From: Lineus longissimus
Taxonomy: Eukaryota > Nemertea > Pilidiophora > Heteronemertea > Lineidae
Direction of reading: 5' to 3'
Length of the DNA: 64,000 bases
Assembly: GCF_910592395.1 (NCBI RefSeq)
Contig: NC_088314.1
Coordinates: forward strand, 1,922,001 to 1,986,000
Shown: piece by piece, positions 11,601 to 31,740 of the stretch
Position numbering within the stretch: position 1 is the first letter of the stretch
How the letters are laid out: each line of letters starts with the position of its first letter
Notes under the pieces: generated by a model
The model's database searches: none
What the model was told of the DNA's origin: nothing
The model's input: the letters and a program-made list of their open reading frames with translations, nothing else
Translations under genes and position numbers: made by a program

Positions 11601-12737
11601 AAAAAGGTTTTAAGTGAGAATTTCTCAACATTATCAAATCAGAAAATTTCAAAAATTCTCTTTATATTCTGAAGTCAAATATAAGAATCAATTACAAAGA
11701 TTAATTTTTGAATTTTGTCTGGGTATATGAAATTTATTCTCAAAAAGTATATTATGATCGCTTGTTTATGAAAATGTTATGATCATTTGCATTTCATCTG
11801 CTTCTGTCTCCGGCCATAAACACTAAAGCCTGTGCCTTTGCAACCTTCTCACCATACCAAAGCCAATTTGAAGTCCTAGTCAATATCGTCTAGAAAAAAA
11901 GCCAATGACACAAGTTTACATCTGATTAGACTGATATATCGACCAGATATTTTAAGGACAAGTTTTGCTTCACACATAGAGGAACGAGGCTTTGTCGAAT
12001 GCTATTTTCTACTAGACAACACCAAACGTCATGCTGCTGTCTGAGAACCAGGCTGATGTGTGGGCAGTGACACAACATCCAAAGCTCAGGCATTGTGTCA
12101 AACGTGAAAGTTATAAAGAAAGAAAATACCCCATGTCGGCCTATTTGAATCAGGCTACAACGGCTCTTTTTGATTGACCTGCCTGCAAACAACACTTGTC
12201 ATAACAACTCTATTGTTCACACTGATATTAACCACTGTTACACAAACTGTGAGCTAATAAAGTCCAGAAACAATCTCTTAAGACAATGAAGCCTTGGTTC
12301 AGGTTTGACCCACTACATGTACTGTTACAAACAGCCACCAACAACAGGTGGTAAGCAGAGCTAATTCTCATTTGGCCATCCATGGTCTTAATTAGCCAAT
12401 GATCTTTGGTTTTGATTGAAGTACTGGTGGTCTGTGCATTCTCTACAGCAGCTTATCGCTGCCTCTGAAAGTCAAATAGATCTGTTATTAGAAAGTTAGA
12501 AACAAAGTTGACTAAAGTAAAGTTGACTAGATATATTACTCACTTGGTGTCAACTTCAATTCAAACTTAAAATGCCAACTTTTGTGACTGACTTGTTTTG
12601 AAGAACTGTGCCCAGCTTGGCTGGTAGATGAAGTGTTATCACCAAGTTCTCATTGACCACCACTGCAGATAAGTATCCGTTCACTGCACTGAAGTTACAA
12701 GAACAAGACTATGCTTACCTATTCCAGTGACGCAGTT
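8627..12737 (-). other. Probable 3' UTR of GNAI
   Basis: The stretch from the GNAI stop codon to the candidate polyadenylation signal is AT-rich, has no coding signal and contains one MITE (10753-11136). Long 3' UTRs are common in G-protein alpha genes, but where this one ends is inferred only from the signal. Confidence 0.35.
10753..11136. mobile_element. TA-flanked MITE (384 bp) inside the GNAI 3' UTR
   Basis: The ends are inverted: the left begins GCTGCGCTTACACCAC, and the right reads GCCGCACTTACACCACC when reverse-complemented. Similarity continues inward (ATTGGTGGACCA against AATGGACCACCAAT). TA dinucleotides flank both ends (10751-10752 and 11137-11138), as for Tc1/mariner-type non-autonomous elements. 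The interior is GC-rich, with further sub-repeats of the GGTGTAAG end motif and of GGTTCGG. It has no coding capacity. Confidence 0.65.
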
Positions 12738-18731
<5,994 letters not shown>

Positions 18732-18950
18732 CTTGTCAGTTCTAAATCAGTAACTACAAAAGTTACGCAGCCAACAACATACAGAATACTTCCAGTTTGA
18801 ATAGAATATATTTTGAAGATGATCCGATGTGTAAAACCTTCTGTTTTCAACGAAATTAGGAGGTGTTTTGTTGTAAAGAAAACACCGAATTTAAACGGAA
18901 GCAGTGCCCGGATGTCTCGGAATTTCTCGCGTGTCTCGGTTGCGAACCAA

Positions 18951-19606
18951 GGTCTCGTTAGGGAGTTTTTCCCAAATGTACGTGATGATGACGTGCCAAA
19001 TTAACAGGACGAAACATCTATTTTAAAATGCGTTTCCAAAGTGAATGCATGAGAACAACCCATTTGTGTCGTATATCACCCGTATATATACTGTTGTTGC
19101 CGACGTATGTGTACACTGAACTTGGGATGTGCGTCGGCCCCGTGTTGAAATGCCGTCCAGTGCCAGCTGTTGGTGCGTTTTTCGCTGATTTGTGCAAAAT
19201 TCAACATATCTCAAAAGTTCAATAGTTGACCCTCGATTTTTTTAAAATTTTTGTGGAGCGTAAGCAACTGTCTTTCATGGGAGAATGGTCACTGTAAGTA
19301 TTATTCAGGAAGAAATGTATAATACTTGGGGGTTTTCGTGATTGTCCGGCCCAATTGGCAATATTGCCATTTGGGATGGTGAACAGAGCTAGGAGCAAAT
19401 GCGACGCTTATGATTTATTTAAAGAAATAAAATGCCCGATTTAACATCCTGCAGAATCAGGGGAATCGGGCGTTTCCAGTGATATACGACACAAATGGGT
19501 TGTCCTCATGCATTCACTTTGGAAACGCATTTAAAATAGATGTTACGTCCTGTTAATTTGGCACGTCATCATCGCGTACATTTGGGAAAAACTCCCTAAC
19601 GAGACC
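18951..19606. repeat. 656-bp foldback element upstream of GNAI
   Basis: The arms at 18951-19079 and 19479-19606 (about 128 bp each) are reverse complements with few mismatches and one or two indels. They share landmarks such as GGAGTTTTTCCCAAATGTAC and GTGAATGCATGAG. The central 400 bp is unrelated AT-rich sequence. The proximal arm lies only about 220 bp upstream of the GNAI start codon, so it may overlap the promoter or 5' UTR. Confidence 0.8.
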
Positions 19607-20776
19607 CAAGGAAATCATCCTCCAAGCGTCGTCAATGGTTATTATTGTTGACAAGACTCACTCAACCTACTGTCTCTGACTATTGTCTCACTAGCCAGTG
19701 GTGATCAGGTCGGGAGCCAAAAAACGAGTTCTTCAATCTCGAGTCATTACCATGGATACAGATGGGCCTACTCTATCCCTATTGCTACTTCTACTTGCTC
19801 AAATTTAAATGTCCAAAGTTTTTTTTGAAGGCCAGTTCTGACGATTATTTGAGGAAAATACCAGTTTCTTCTGTGCACTTACGCGGTGAGCAGGCCCCGC
19901 ATGCTATTTATAGCTCAACAGGATGTTGACATCGACCGGTTCCTGTGGGATTGTACATGTTCTCAAGGTAAAATTTCCAGGGCAAAAAACTCAAACAAAA
20001 GCCGCAACGACAGCCTAATTTTTATATAAAAGATTGAAATAGCCAACAGTTGGATTTCTCAAGGTGATGAGTAGATGTGTATGGAATTTTTTTTTCACCA
20101 TCCTAGTTAATCTTGAAGGCATAAAGGTGAAATTTTTCAAAGTTGCGTTAACATACAGGGTGTCTCATGCATTGTGCTGCATTACTGTATGTCACATCAA
20201 GACGACGTTGAAACTTGGCCAGATGTATTCCACAAGTGACAAGCTATTCAGAAATGTATAGGTTTGTGTGAGAGTAAGATACTGCCAAGTCTACAGCCGC
20301 TGGAAGAGGGGTATGCATGAAATGATGTCGCGTCATTTTTGGAGGCAGGTAGGCCTGGCCTCCTCACCGGCTGGTGAGACCTGTGAGAATTTCAGCGGGT
20401 GCATGTAAAATTCGACAGACGGACCGACGACCGGGAGATGCAAATGCCTACCAATCCATTTTTGCAAACGGTTGTGGTAGTTTCTCGGTCCCAAAAATGC
20501 CATAAACCTTGACAGGGAAGAAATGATTAGTGGCTGGTAACACTCCTGATAATAAAATTAGTTTTTTTCACTGACTTCTCTGACAAAATAAATGAACTGG
20601 AAAAATTTGCCGCCCTGGGGTTCGGCATTGGGACAGCCTCTGCCTGTTTCGTCCCTGACTATGCTATGAATAAAAAAAGGTGACACTTGTGAAACTACTT
20701 TATCGGATATACTCATATAGTTGAAAATTCAATAACCCTTTTCCGCATTACCAAAGGTTTGAAAACGTGTGTGCGT
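19607..20776. other. Intergenic region between GNAI (5' end) and TSSK (3' end)
   Basis: No exon or RNA gene seen. The low end borders the foldback element. The high end is probably the TSSK 3' UTR, since both genes are on the minus strand, but I found no AATAAA on that strand close to the TSSK stop codon. Confidence 0.4.
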
Positions 20777-23089
<2,313 letters not shown>

Positions 23090-23258
23090 TACGTCATGTA
23101 CAATTTAACGGAGATTTTATGTCAAATTCATTGACATGTGGTTGTTTTAAACGGTGCGAAGAGAAAAGTGTTGGTTTGTCCTGCTTTTAGATCCTTGTTG
23201 ATGCGTCCTCGTCAACTGGTCCTTGGTGACGCGTCGTCAAGTTCGGATCAGCATCGCG

Positions 23259-23318
23259 TGACGTCATGCTGTTATGACGTCATATAAGTCATTCATTTCT
23301 CTGGTGAGGATGACGTCA
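23259..23318 (-). promoter_or_regulatory. Cluster of three CRE sites upstream of TSSK
   Basis: Three perfect TGACGTCA palindromes lie at 23259-23266, 23275-23282 and 23311-23318, about 170-230 bp upstream of the TSSK ATG. A near-match (TTACGTCA) at 23089-23096 touches the start codon. CRE sites bound by CREM/CREB drive many spermatid genes in mammals, so this fits a germ-cell promoter. The transcription start is unknown. Confidence 0.6.
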
Positions 23319-24465
23319 CGACTCCAATTCATTTGTTGTTCTCGCCGGTGGTCCTCAGTGCCCCCCCCCCCCCCCGCAGGCTCATACTTCTCTCGCATAT
23401 GAGGATCAGCAGTGGCCTAGAGACGGAGGGAGAGCAGTGCCAAGTCTGATGGAGGGTCAAGTTAAACGGACTCGGCCGCATTGAACATGCCCACGATGAC
23501 CACCTTACTTTCGGGAGTAGTGGAGGGGTTACGCCGACGGGTGGACAGGTAGAAGTGTACCTCAGAAGCGAGATAGAAATGCCAGACTCACAGAAGTTGT
23601 TCACGAACCTTGATGTTGCCCAGATGTTACCCAAAATTGCCCAGGGTCAAATGACAGCAATGATTTAACAAATCTTTTCACAATTATTGGTATCACTTTC
23701 TGGGAAAGGTGTCTTCATTGTCATGGTAACCCATTTTACGTCATACGGCTCGTTGCGTGAATATATACTACCCATCTCCAAAATGTCTCTACTGATAAGT
23801 AACCCTCGATGTCGTAGTTTTGTTCTCAAATTCTCACGTATTGGCTTTGATAGATCCAAGTATTTCTCACACTAAATGTTCTTCACAACAGTGTTTCAGT
23901 CGGCAACGCGATGACATAACAAATTGAAGGCCTCGTGTTTGACAAAAATGACGGAACACCCTATTGTTGAGAAAGCCCTATTGGCAGAATACATGGCCGT
24001 TCAGAAGTTTTCCTATGCGTTTTGTGAAAATGGAGATGGCTGCCAGTTTTGTTTTTTGGTGATTTTCATCAAGTGTTCTGCTACTGGGAACTCGTTCATT
24101 GAGTATCACAGCGACCTTCTTCGTCGCTCCGATCCTGCTCCCGGTAAACCCCCGCTTATAGTCTAAGTATTAGAAAGGGAAGCTTATGTCCTTTGTCTCG
24201 CTGAGAAGTACATCATGAAATGTACGTCATCGAGCGGGCTACTACAATACAGGGTTGTCAGAGCCCTGAACAAACGAGTGAAATGTAGTTGTTTATCTCC
24301 GTGTTGAAAAAAACAAAGGTAACCATGACAATAACATATACAAGTATACCATTATTGACCCGACGTAAACATGTTCGATAGTTAGAGAACAATTTCCTTG
24401 GAAACATAATAAAAGATCCTCGTGAGGGTCGATGGTACCATTTCGGTAGCTTCCTTTCCAGCGGC

Positions 24466-24653
24466 ATGATTGCTAGATACAAAGAAAGAACTGGGAGCAA
24501 GAGCAAGCCAACATGCGCACAACTTGACAGGTTTCAGTGTCACCAGACCGTGGGCGGGCGTTTGGGGGAGATGGAGCGTAGGCCCATGAACTCCGCCGGG
24601 CGCGCGGGGTGGTTCGAGATGTCCAAAGCTATTCGAAGCATCGTTGAGGACAC
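24466..24653 (+). other. Possible coding exon of an unrecognised gene
   Basis: An ATG preceded by TTTCCAG opens a 62-codon frame with an ordered-looking C-terminal part (GRAGWFEMSKAIRSIVED). It runs into a consensus donor (AC|GTAAGT at 24652-24659). The G+C content is higher than in the neighbouring DNA. I could not find a partner exon downstream, and I do not recognise the family. Confidence 0.2.
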
Positions 24654-26512
24654 GTAAGTATACTCTGAAAAATCAGCTCATGGGTTGGTCCTTTTTGTTG
24701 TTCTGGTGAGTTCATCACTGATTTAATACGCGATATATAATAACATCTCCAAGATCCGCCAGAAGTGTGGTTTCAGTACTAGATCAGCGTAGGCGCAGCA
24801 TCGCTTCCTGCGCTGGGACAAGATAATAGTCCAACGCAATTAGCCGAGTACTTTGTGTCGAGCTTCCTGTGCATCTTGTCAAAATTGACCTTGGTGGTTG
24901 TGAAGTCATCATTTCCTGCTGTTTGATGTCTGTTTGTAGAGAGACGATCATTAATGGTAATTTTATCATCGGGGACGAAATGCCACGTTGCGCCACCATG
25001 TCAATTTTGTTTTCTTCATTCGCACAAAAATGAGAAGCAACTTTTTGTCATTCGTCGAAGCGATGATTATCGCAGATCACAGCAATGAAGATCTCTAGTT
25101 TGCGGGCGCTTTAGCCCGACGCTTTGAAACGCCAACATGACGACGAGTTACCGATAGTGTTCAAATATCATGGCCCAGTCCTGTTGACCTTACCACATAG
25201 CAACTGCTGTTATAAAGAACTGAAGAAAAAACGAATCATTTTACCATATAAACAGCGATGAAGAAAAATGCAGTTTTTTTCTCTCACTGAGTGTATGATT
25301 TGCCCCATGACATTCAACAGTAAGATGATACGGCTGGTATACTTTGACAGCAACGTTGGATGATAAGATGACGTCTAAAAGGGCAGAAGTCAATATCCTT
25401 GAATTCAAACGTTGGTACACCATCCGCATAACTCGTGGCAGGAAGTGGAAATACAGTTATACGCAGTTCCGTATATATGTATAACGAGTAAAATAATGGC
25501 GATGACAAACTTGCTCCATCAAAGCACTGACAATATGCAATGAAAAATCCAAATATTTTTTCACTTTTTGTTTTCTGCTCAAAATGAACCAACATCATCA
25601 GTCCCAAAACATTGTCAATTTGCGACACAGAAAAATAATATACCGAATCACTTAGTTTGACTTGGTTGGATGGTAAGCTCTTCTTTTGTGTAGCCCATTG
25701 AACTTAGACCCCGAATCCGCTGTACATTTGTTGTGAAGGGATGCGTTACACCTCTCAGTATTGGCGCAGCCCCCGCATCCTCCTATATGTTCAACAATTG
25801 ATACAAACATTGAACATCAGCCTTTGCTACTAAAAGCGAATTTCGTGACCCGACCCGGCCACGCGGGAGGAGAAGCCATTATCAATGATTATGCGCGGCT
25901 CGGGAATGGCGACCTTGGAATCAAAATAACACCTTGTTATTTTTCTATGATTTCGCTGATGCATATCGCATTACGGATGCTTGTGAACAAAGTATTCTTA
26001 ATTACTCTCTCTTAATAAGATCAGCACAATTACCATTCTTTTCTGTACGACGCGCTGTGCCTTTTACACACGTTTCTTTTCCCTTAATCGGTTGCCATGG
26101 TAACAACAAAAGCCTTGATATGGCGGAGTGCCATATACACATGTATAAATAACGTCCTCTTTCACTTGGCCAATGACGCTATCAACTCACAAAACTGTTA
26201 ACCCCTGTCATAAAGGTCTTGTTCCACGCGAGTTCGCTAATCATTATATCGGTCAATATTAAGAGCTTGAATTGAACCCCTCCCCTCAAGCATGGGTTAC
26301 GCGATTCGGCGTCGACTCGACGCCGTATCTGAATGAAATTCATTTACACCTCTCAAGCCAGTGTGGCTTTTGTAGTTACTATGTACTTAATATAGGCTTT
26401 ATGTTGACCACTTAATCCATTTAATATGTATCACTTAGCACCTTGCAATTTTTCTACGATCAGTCAGTTAATCCATTCGATGCATCTCAATGCCTATTTA
26501 TAGTTTTGAAAT

Positions 26513-26675
26513 CTATAGTGTTTTCACGGCCCGCCATGTTGGAGGACAGAACAATGATTTGTCATGCCCGACTTAATGAATCAAATGCTGCCATGGTCAT
26601 TTGACCTTGCTTTCTTCAGTCTGTCCCTCCAAAATGGCAGGTGATGGCGTCACGTGACGTGAAACCACTCTATAG
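26513..26675. mobile_element. MITE-like inverted-repeat element (163 bp)
   Basis: The left end CTATAGTGTTTTCACG and the reverse complement of the right end (CTATAGAGTGGTTTCACG) match with a small indel. Further inward, CCATGTTGGAGGACAGA matches the reverse complement of TCTGTCCCTCCAAAATGG. The right end is followed by a second copy of a 20-bp unit (CTCTATAGATAACTCCAGTC). Confidence 0.55.
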
Positions 26676-28634
26676 ATAACTCCAGTCCTCTATAGATAAC
26701 TCCAGTCCTCTTTGTTCCCACACGTACTCATTGTCATTGCGGAACCTCTCTACTTTATAGCTTCGACACCACGCATTTGATGAGAGAATCTTGTTGCCTT
26801 CCGTGAAAATTAGTCTCATTCATCGGTGACCTTCAACTAAAATCATGCTCATTGTAAAAACAATATCCATTATCCATGATATAAGGGAGCGAAAACAAAA
26901 ATACAAGAATAGATTTCATTTCAAAATGGTGTTCCAAATATCAAGCATTAAATAAATGAAATGGAACACAGAGAAACTGACAAGTGATTAGTTTTATAGC
27001 TACATATTAGAATATTAAAGGAGATTAAAAGATCAAAGATTAAAAGTACTATATTCAAGGTTCCGCGACCGACTGACGCCTGATGAGAAAAAGAATCATC
27101 GCAAGCCTGAGTACCATTACGTGAATTAAAATCTCACTTTCCCGCCATGCGAGGAAGTATGAATAGGATGAGATATTGGCTGTCTCGGGAGTGTAGGATC
27201 ACGAAGATAGATGTGGGATTTAAAAGCATTTGAATATGCATGTACTTTAACAGTTATGTTCGGCCCTCATGACCCACAGTTGGACATTAGTAAACAACGC
27301 AACGATGGTTACGTGGGCCGGCAAGAATTGTGATATTCCAATTAATTATTCACAGTTGGCATTCGATCAACAATACTAATACCTTTGGTATATTCGGTAT
27401 GTTACCTCACTGATTTATAAGCCAGAATGCACCAGAACATGATGTAATATATAAGTATTCATTGGCGGCTGTCCAAATGTGTTGTTTCCATCTGTATGAG
27501 TGAATAGGCTCATTATTCTGCCACGGAGTTCTGGGTAAAAACCGCGGGGGCAAAAACTGGCCCAATGCCAGGGGCGGAAAAGGACCCCTTTCCCTGAAAT
27601 CTTGACAGCCCGAGTGCAGCTTTATAAAGGCACGCCATTTTATGCATCAATGATCTGAACGTTGCTGTTGCGTCGAAATTCGAGATGAAATCTGGTCCTT
27701 ACACCACTTTTTGACCTGATCTCAGCGAAAAATATGCGGCCTGACCAGGGCTTAGACGCAGCTGATACCGGTATAACTTTTCGGTGTAACATCTGCACAG
27801 TGCGAGACAGAGTTTGGACAAAAATGGTTTCTTCCAAATAAATATAGTTGTTGTTCGCTTCTTCACCCTGTCACCGGTCAGCTGAGGTCAATTAGTACGT
27901 TCATCCTGTTTTATTGGTTATTTGCACAGATCCGACTAAAAACTTTTTCACAATCCCGTATAATAAAAGTGATCACATTCGTGCGCGCGTGAGGGCCGAC
28001 GTCATTCAACGTCGTTCTCTAATAACAAAGCCCGCACTGACAGCTTCATGAGGGGTGGGGTCATCCCCCAAGTGGACCGTTTGTTTCGGAAAAATTCATT
28101 CGAAACATAAAATATATAATGGCCTATTCATGTTTTGTAAAATATGTTTTGTAAAATATCACTAAAATGACTGAACGTGACTGTTTCATCTTTCGAATGC
28201 GTTCGAATGCAAAATAACATAAATTCAAAAAATCTTTGATTGGCAATTAAGTCTCTCTTTACTCCGGAGAAAGTTTTACATACTGATGATGATGTAGGTT
28301 AAGGACAAGTGGCCGATAGCAGGATGCTCACTAATAGGACAATCACGAGTATATTCATCTAGATACTTGATATTCAATGGAAAAATGGCGGATTTCCTTG
28401 ACCCACATTCTCCTTAACAGTTGAATAGCCTGATAATCATCCACTAAGCGAGAAATGACCCGATTAAACTGCTGTCAACAATACAACCTTCATGATTTCA
28501 TGAACAGCATGACACACCTGAGATACCACGTGACATACGAATATACATATGAATCATTTCGCAATATCCATCTTAACCTGAGCGATATTCCTGCATATTA
28601 GCTTAACGGGTTACACGGCTGTTGTAATTTTTTA

Positions 28635-28704
28635 AGGGAACCTCGCTGCGAGGCATTAAAGGTTTCCCGCACTACTTATGCATGCTGCGCATCGGAGATG
28701 CGCA
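28635..28704. repeat. Two adjacent GC-rich hairpins
   Basis: The first (28635-28668) pairs GGGAACC with GGTTTCCC around CCTCGCTGCGAGG. The second (28684-28704) is CTGCGCAT-CGGAG-ATGCGCAG, an 8-bp perfect stem. They stand out in AT-rich surroundings. They could be transposon ends or a structured RNA; there is no other support. Confidence 0.35.
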
Positions 28705-30289
28705 GTGAGCCTTAAATGCTGTTTTTATGTTGTGATTGAGGACTTATCAGGTCGAGGTGGTCGAAAGGATATCGAATTATTGTGCATACTATCGATATTT
28801 TAGGGATATCACATATATCAAACAACAGCTAATGGTATGTAGATTCAATTTCTATATTTCTTATTCCATGTCTAGCGTTGTGATCGGAGTTATCAGTGGA
28901 AACATTTGGGGTGTTTTCGGGTTGTTGTTAAGCCATTGCTTGGGATGGCTTGCGTGCAATGCCACGAGTTGCTCTACAATAACAAAAACGCTTTTCCAAC
29001 ACTCTTCTTCGCTTTCGGTATATTTGTAGTTAAATAAAGCCAACTTAAACTTCCTACATCTTCCGAGGAACAGTTAGTATCTCTATACACCAACTTAAAC
29101 ACATTCGCGGAGCGTTTAATAGCTGCTTTTAATGCGAAATATGGGCATTTTTAACTGCGATGCGAACATCGAGGTCACGGCCTCTCTCCACGGTCATGTG
29201 ACTGTGTTCTCTTTTGACATGTTGACGAGGACGATGCTTTCTTAAAAATTTAGGTCATGGCTAATACGTAGGCTTCAGAGAAGCAATTTAAATAGCTTAA
29301 CTCACGTAGAAACCATCAAAAGCCTTGCTAGTGCAGAACACGCCGTATTGCTGACCTTTGTGTGTGGTTGTCGATATATATATATGTGTATATATACGTT
29401 AAGTTCATAATGTTGGTCTATCGTCCTGTTGTATACACAGCCAACCATTCTCTGTATTTCTCAATAGCTAGTGGTTTGGCATAGGCCTACAAATTGGCAC
29501 AGTGCGTTCATGCTACTCCTCGGGAGTCCTTAAGTTGGAACTACATGTACATGTATCTGGGGTAGTTCTTGACCACTTTTGACAATACCTGTAATGTAAT
29601 AACCAGGTCCTCAAAACTGAATAAATTTTGTATTATTGTTTGTTTTATAGCAAGATACTCCGGCGATAATCCTTAATCATTCATCTCTTCGGTGGAAGAT
29701 ATCCGATAATTCATTTCATGGTCTGATTCCCTCTGAACCATTGACTTTGTGGTTTTCCACAGTTGAACCTTGAAACCAGTTGATAACAAATGCTGCAGCC
29801 AGCAGTGTTAAACGTTCCTCAGTGCTTCTTGGCTAAGATGATTACCGTAACATGACTTTACCACAGGTTTACCTTGTCAGAAGCTATGCCGCAAACTGCT
29901 GGTGGATACCGACTTGCACATCTACAGGGCCAGCCTGGGGATAGCGAGGAATATTTTCAACTTGTCTATGTACTTACATGATTGCCTGTGGTCAGCCCTG
30001 GACCTGGACCAGTGATGTTTGTATGTTTATTAGCTGCTGAAATATCATGATGCTAATAGTACAGGTAGCACATGGTTGCAGCGGCCGGGATCAATACTTC
30101 CTTCTGGGTGAACTTGTTCAGGTTATCTTATCAGCTAATCAATCACCGACACCGAGTGAGTCATATGATGTCAAACGAATAAAAGTCAATGGTAACTTTT
30201 TACCAGTGGTATATCAAACAGGTAATGATAAGTTCACGTAACTTTGTGCCTTTTCCAGAGGTACTTGGCCAGAGGTAGAGGCCACACAA

Positions 30290-30412
30290 GCTACTCATGT
30301 TTCTCACTTGATCAGTGGGGTCTTTTGATTGCCCCTGCATGGCATAGACACCAGTTTCAATGCCCTCATGCTTGGTAGCTAGCAGTGTTAACCACTAGGC
30401 TATGAGGCTCCT
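30290..30412 (-). repeat. tRNA-derived SINE-like fragment
   Basis: The minus strand reads TAGCCTAGTGGTTAA (30402-30388), a good RNA polymerase III A box. About 25-35 bases on it reads GGGCATTGAAACTGG (around 30365-30350), a degenerate B box. The pair is too decayed to fold as a tRNA, so a SINE head is the better reading. Confidence 0.4.
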
Positions 30413-31564
30413 CGCACTGAATCCAACTTCTAGAATAAGCAATGAAAGACATCAGTCTATTGCAAGATGTTGAAAAATTGCACGCAATAATGCATTATTC
30501 ATGTCGTACATAACGTTACTTCTGAGAATTAGATGTACATTCACTATCACTGCATGATCTTGTGTTCATGCGCAATCAAAATGTTCTCTCATAAATATAT
30601 AACCTACTAAGTGATAGCGCTGTCGTATGCTGCCGTATTTAAAAATGATAGGCCTAATAAAAAAATCAAGTCCAGTTTATGTAACTGAAAGTTCCTTCGA
30701 ACGTGTTTGAAGAACCTCAACCTGAAACGACCATGTTATTGGTCTATCAAACATCCATTTGCCTCTTTGATAATGCTGAACGGCCAGTGACTATGGACCT
30801 TACAGTTTCTTCATGCAGTGACCGTATTGAGTCATTCAGCAGGGTTTCATAATAACGTGACGTTGGTTCTTTGGTTGATTGTAATGTAAATCAATCCTTT
30901 CTGAAAATATCTCAATCGCGCCATGATAATGTGAATTGTGACATGGTGCCAGTGGCATCAAGAAGGGTCAACTTTAGGTCAAGGACCTGCTCGCCCGTAC
31001 AAGTCATAAGCTGCAAATAAGCCGTGTTTGTTGCGATAGGCCAAATATGGTGCTGTCTTAGGTGTACATTTATGAAGGGCATCAATCAGTAAATAGGCTT
31101 TGTCAAGGTAGAGTGAACCAGTTTTGTCGGAACCATGGAAATAACCTGGTCACAAGATATGTCCATCAAAATCAATCAAGGCCAAGAGGTTAATAGGCCC
31201 ACTTAGAAATTAATATAATAACTTCATATCCATATCCAAGTGCTTTAATGACATGAGTGTTGTCATAAATGATATTTATAGTATTTATATCGGACGATAA
31301 AGTTGTTGTTGTCGCTCTAAATTGGCACATTGTTTCTGGTCACCCATGAAGTGGCGGAGGTCAGTACGCCATGGGCAGGCACATCAACTGTATTAGCCTA
31401 TATAGCAGCCACCACCTCATCGGCCTGTAGCTAATATCTGCATCCCCATTCATCTTACCGGCCGAACCCCAACGCTAAGACCTTGGCATTCCGCGGTTGA
31501 TATCCGACCCATTCAGGTATATACTCTTATCTTGCACCATGCCGGTATCTCGAGTTGATGTTGG

Positions 31565-31740
31565 CGGTAAAAAGCTGGATTCCTGTGGAGGTTATCTAGC
31601 TTGACGCGCGTCTTGACCTATATTGACCTGTATGTAGATGTTGTTTGGCTCATTCCAGTGTTTTCGGTAAAACTGGAATCCTGTGGAGATTACCATGGAA
31701 GTCCGTCTTGACCTGTGGCCTTTGTATGTAGGTTGTTTTT
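31565..31740 (+). repeat. Degenerate tandem duplication, about 100-bp period
   Basis: CGGTAAAAAGCTGGATTCCT at 31565 recurs as CGGTAAAACTGGAATCCT at about 31666. Both are followed by GTGGAG-TTA/ATT, CGTCTTGACCT and TGTATGTAG-TGTT. Two diverged copies. Confidence 0.55.

Noticed and set aside
26305-26330. Palindrome GGCGTCGACTCGACGCC
   Set aside because: Short isolated palindrome without flanking structure; it can occur by chance.
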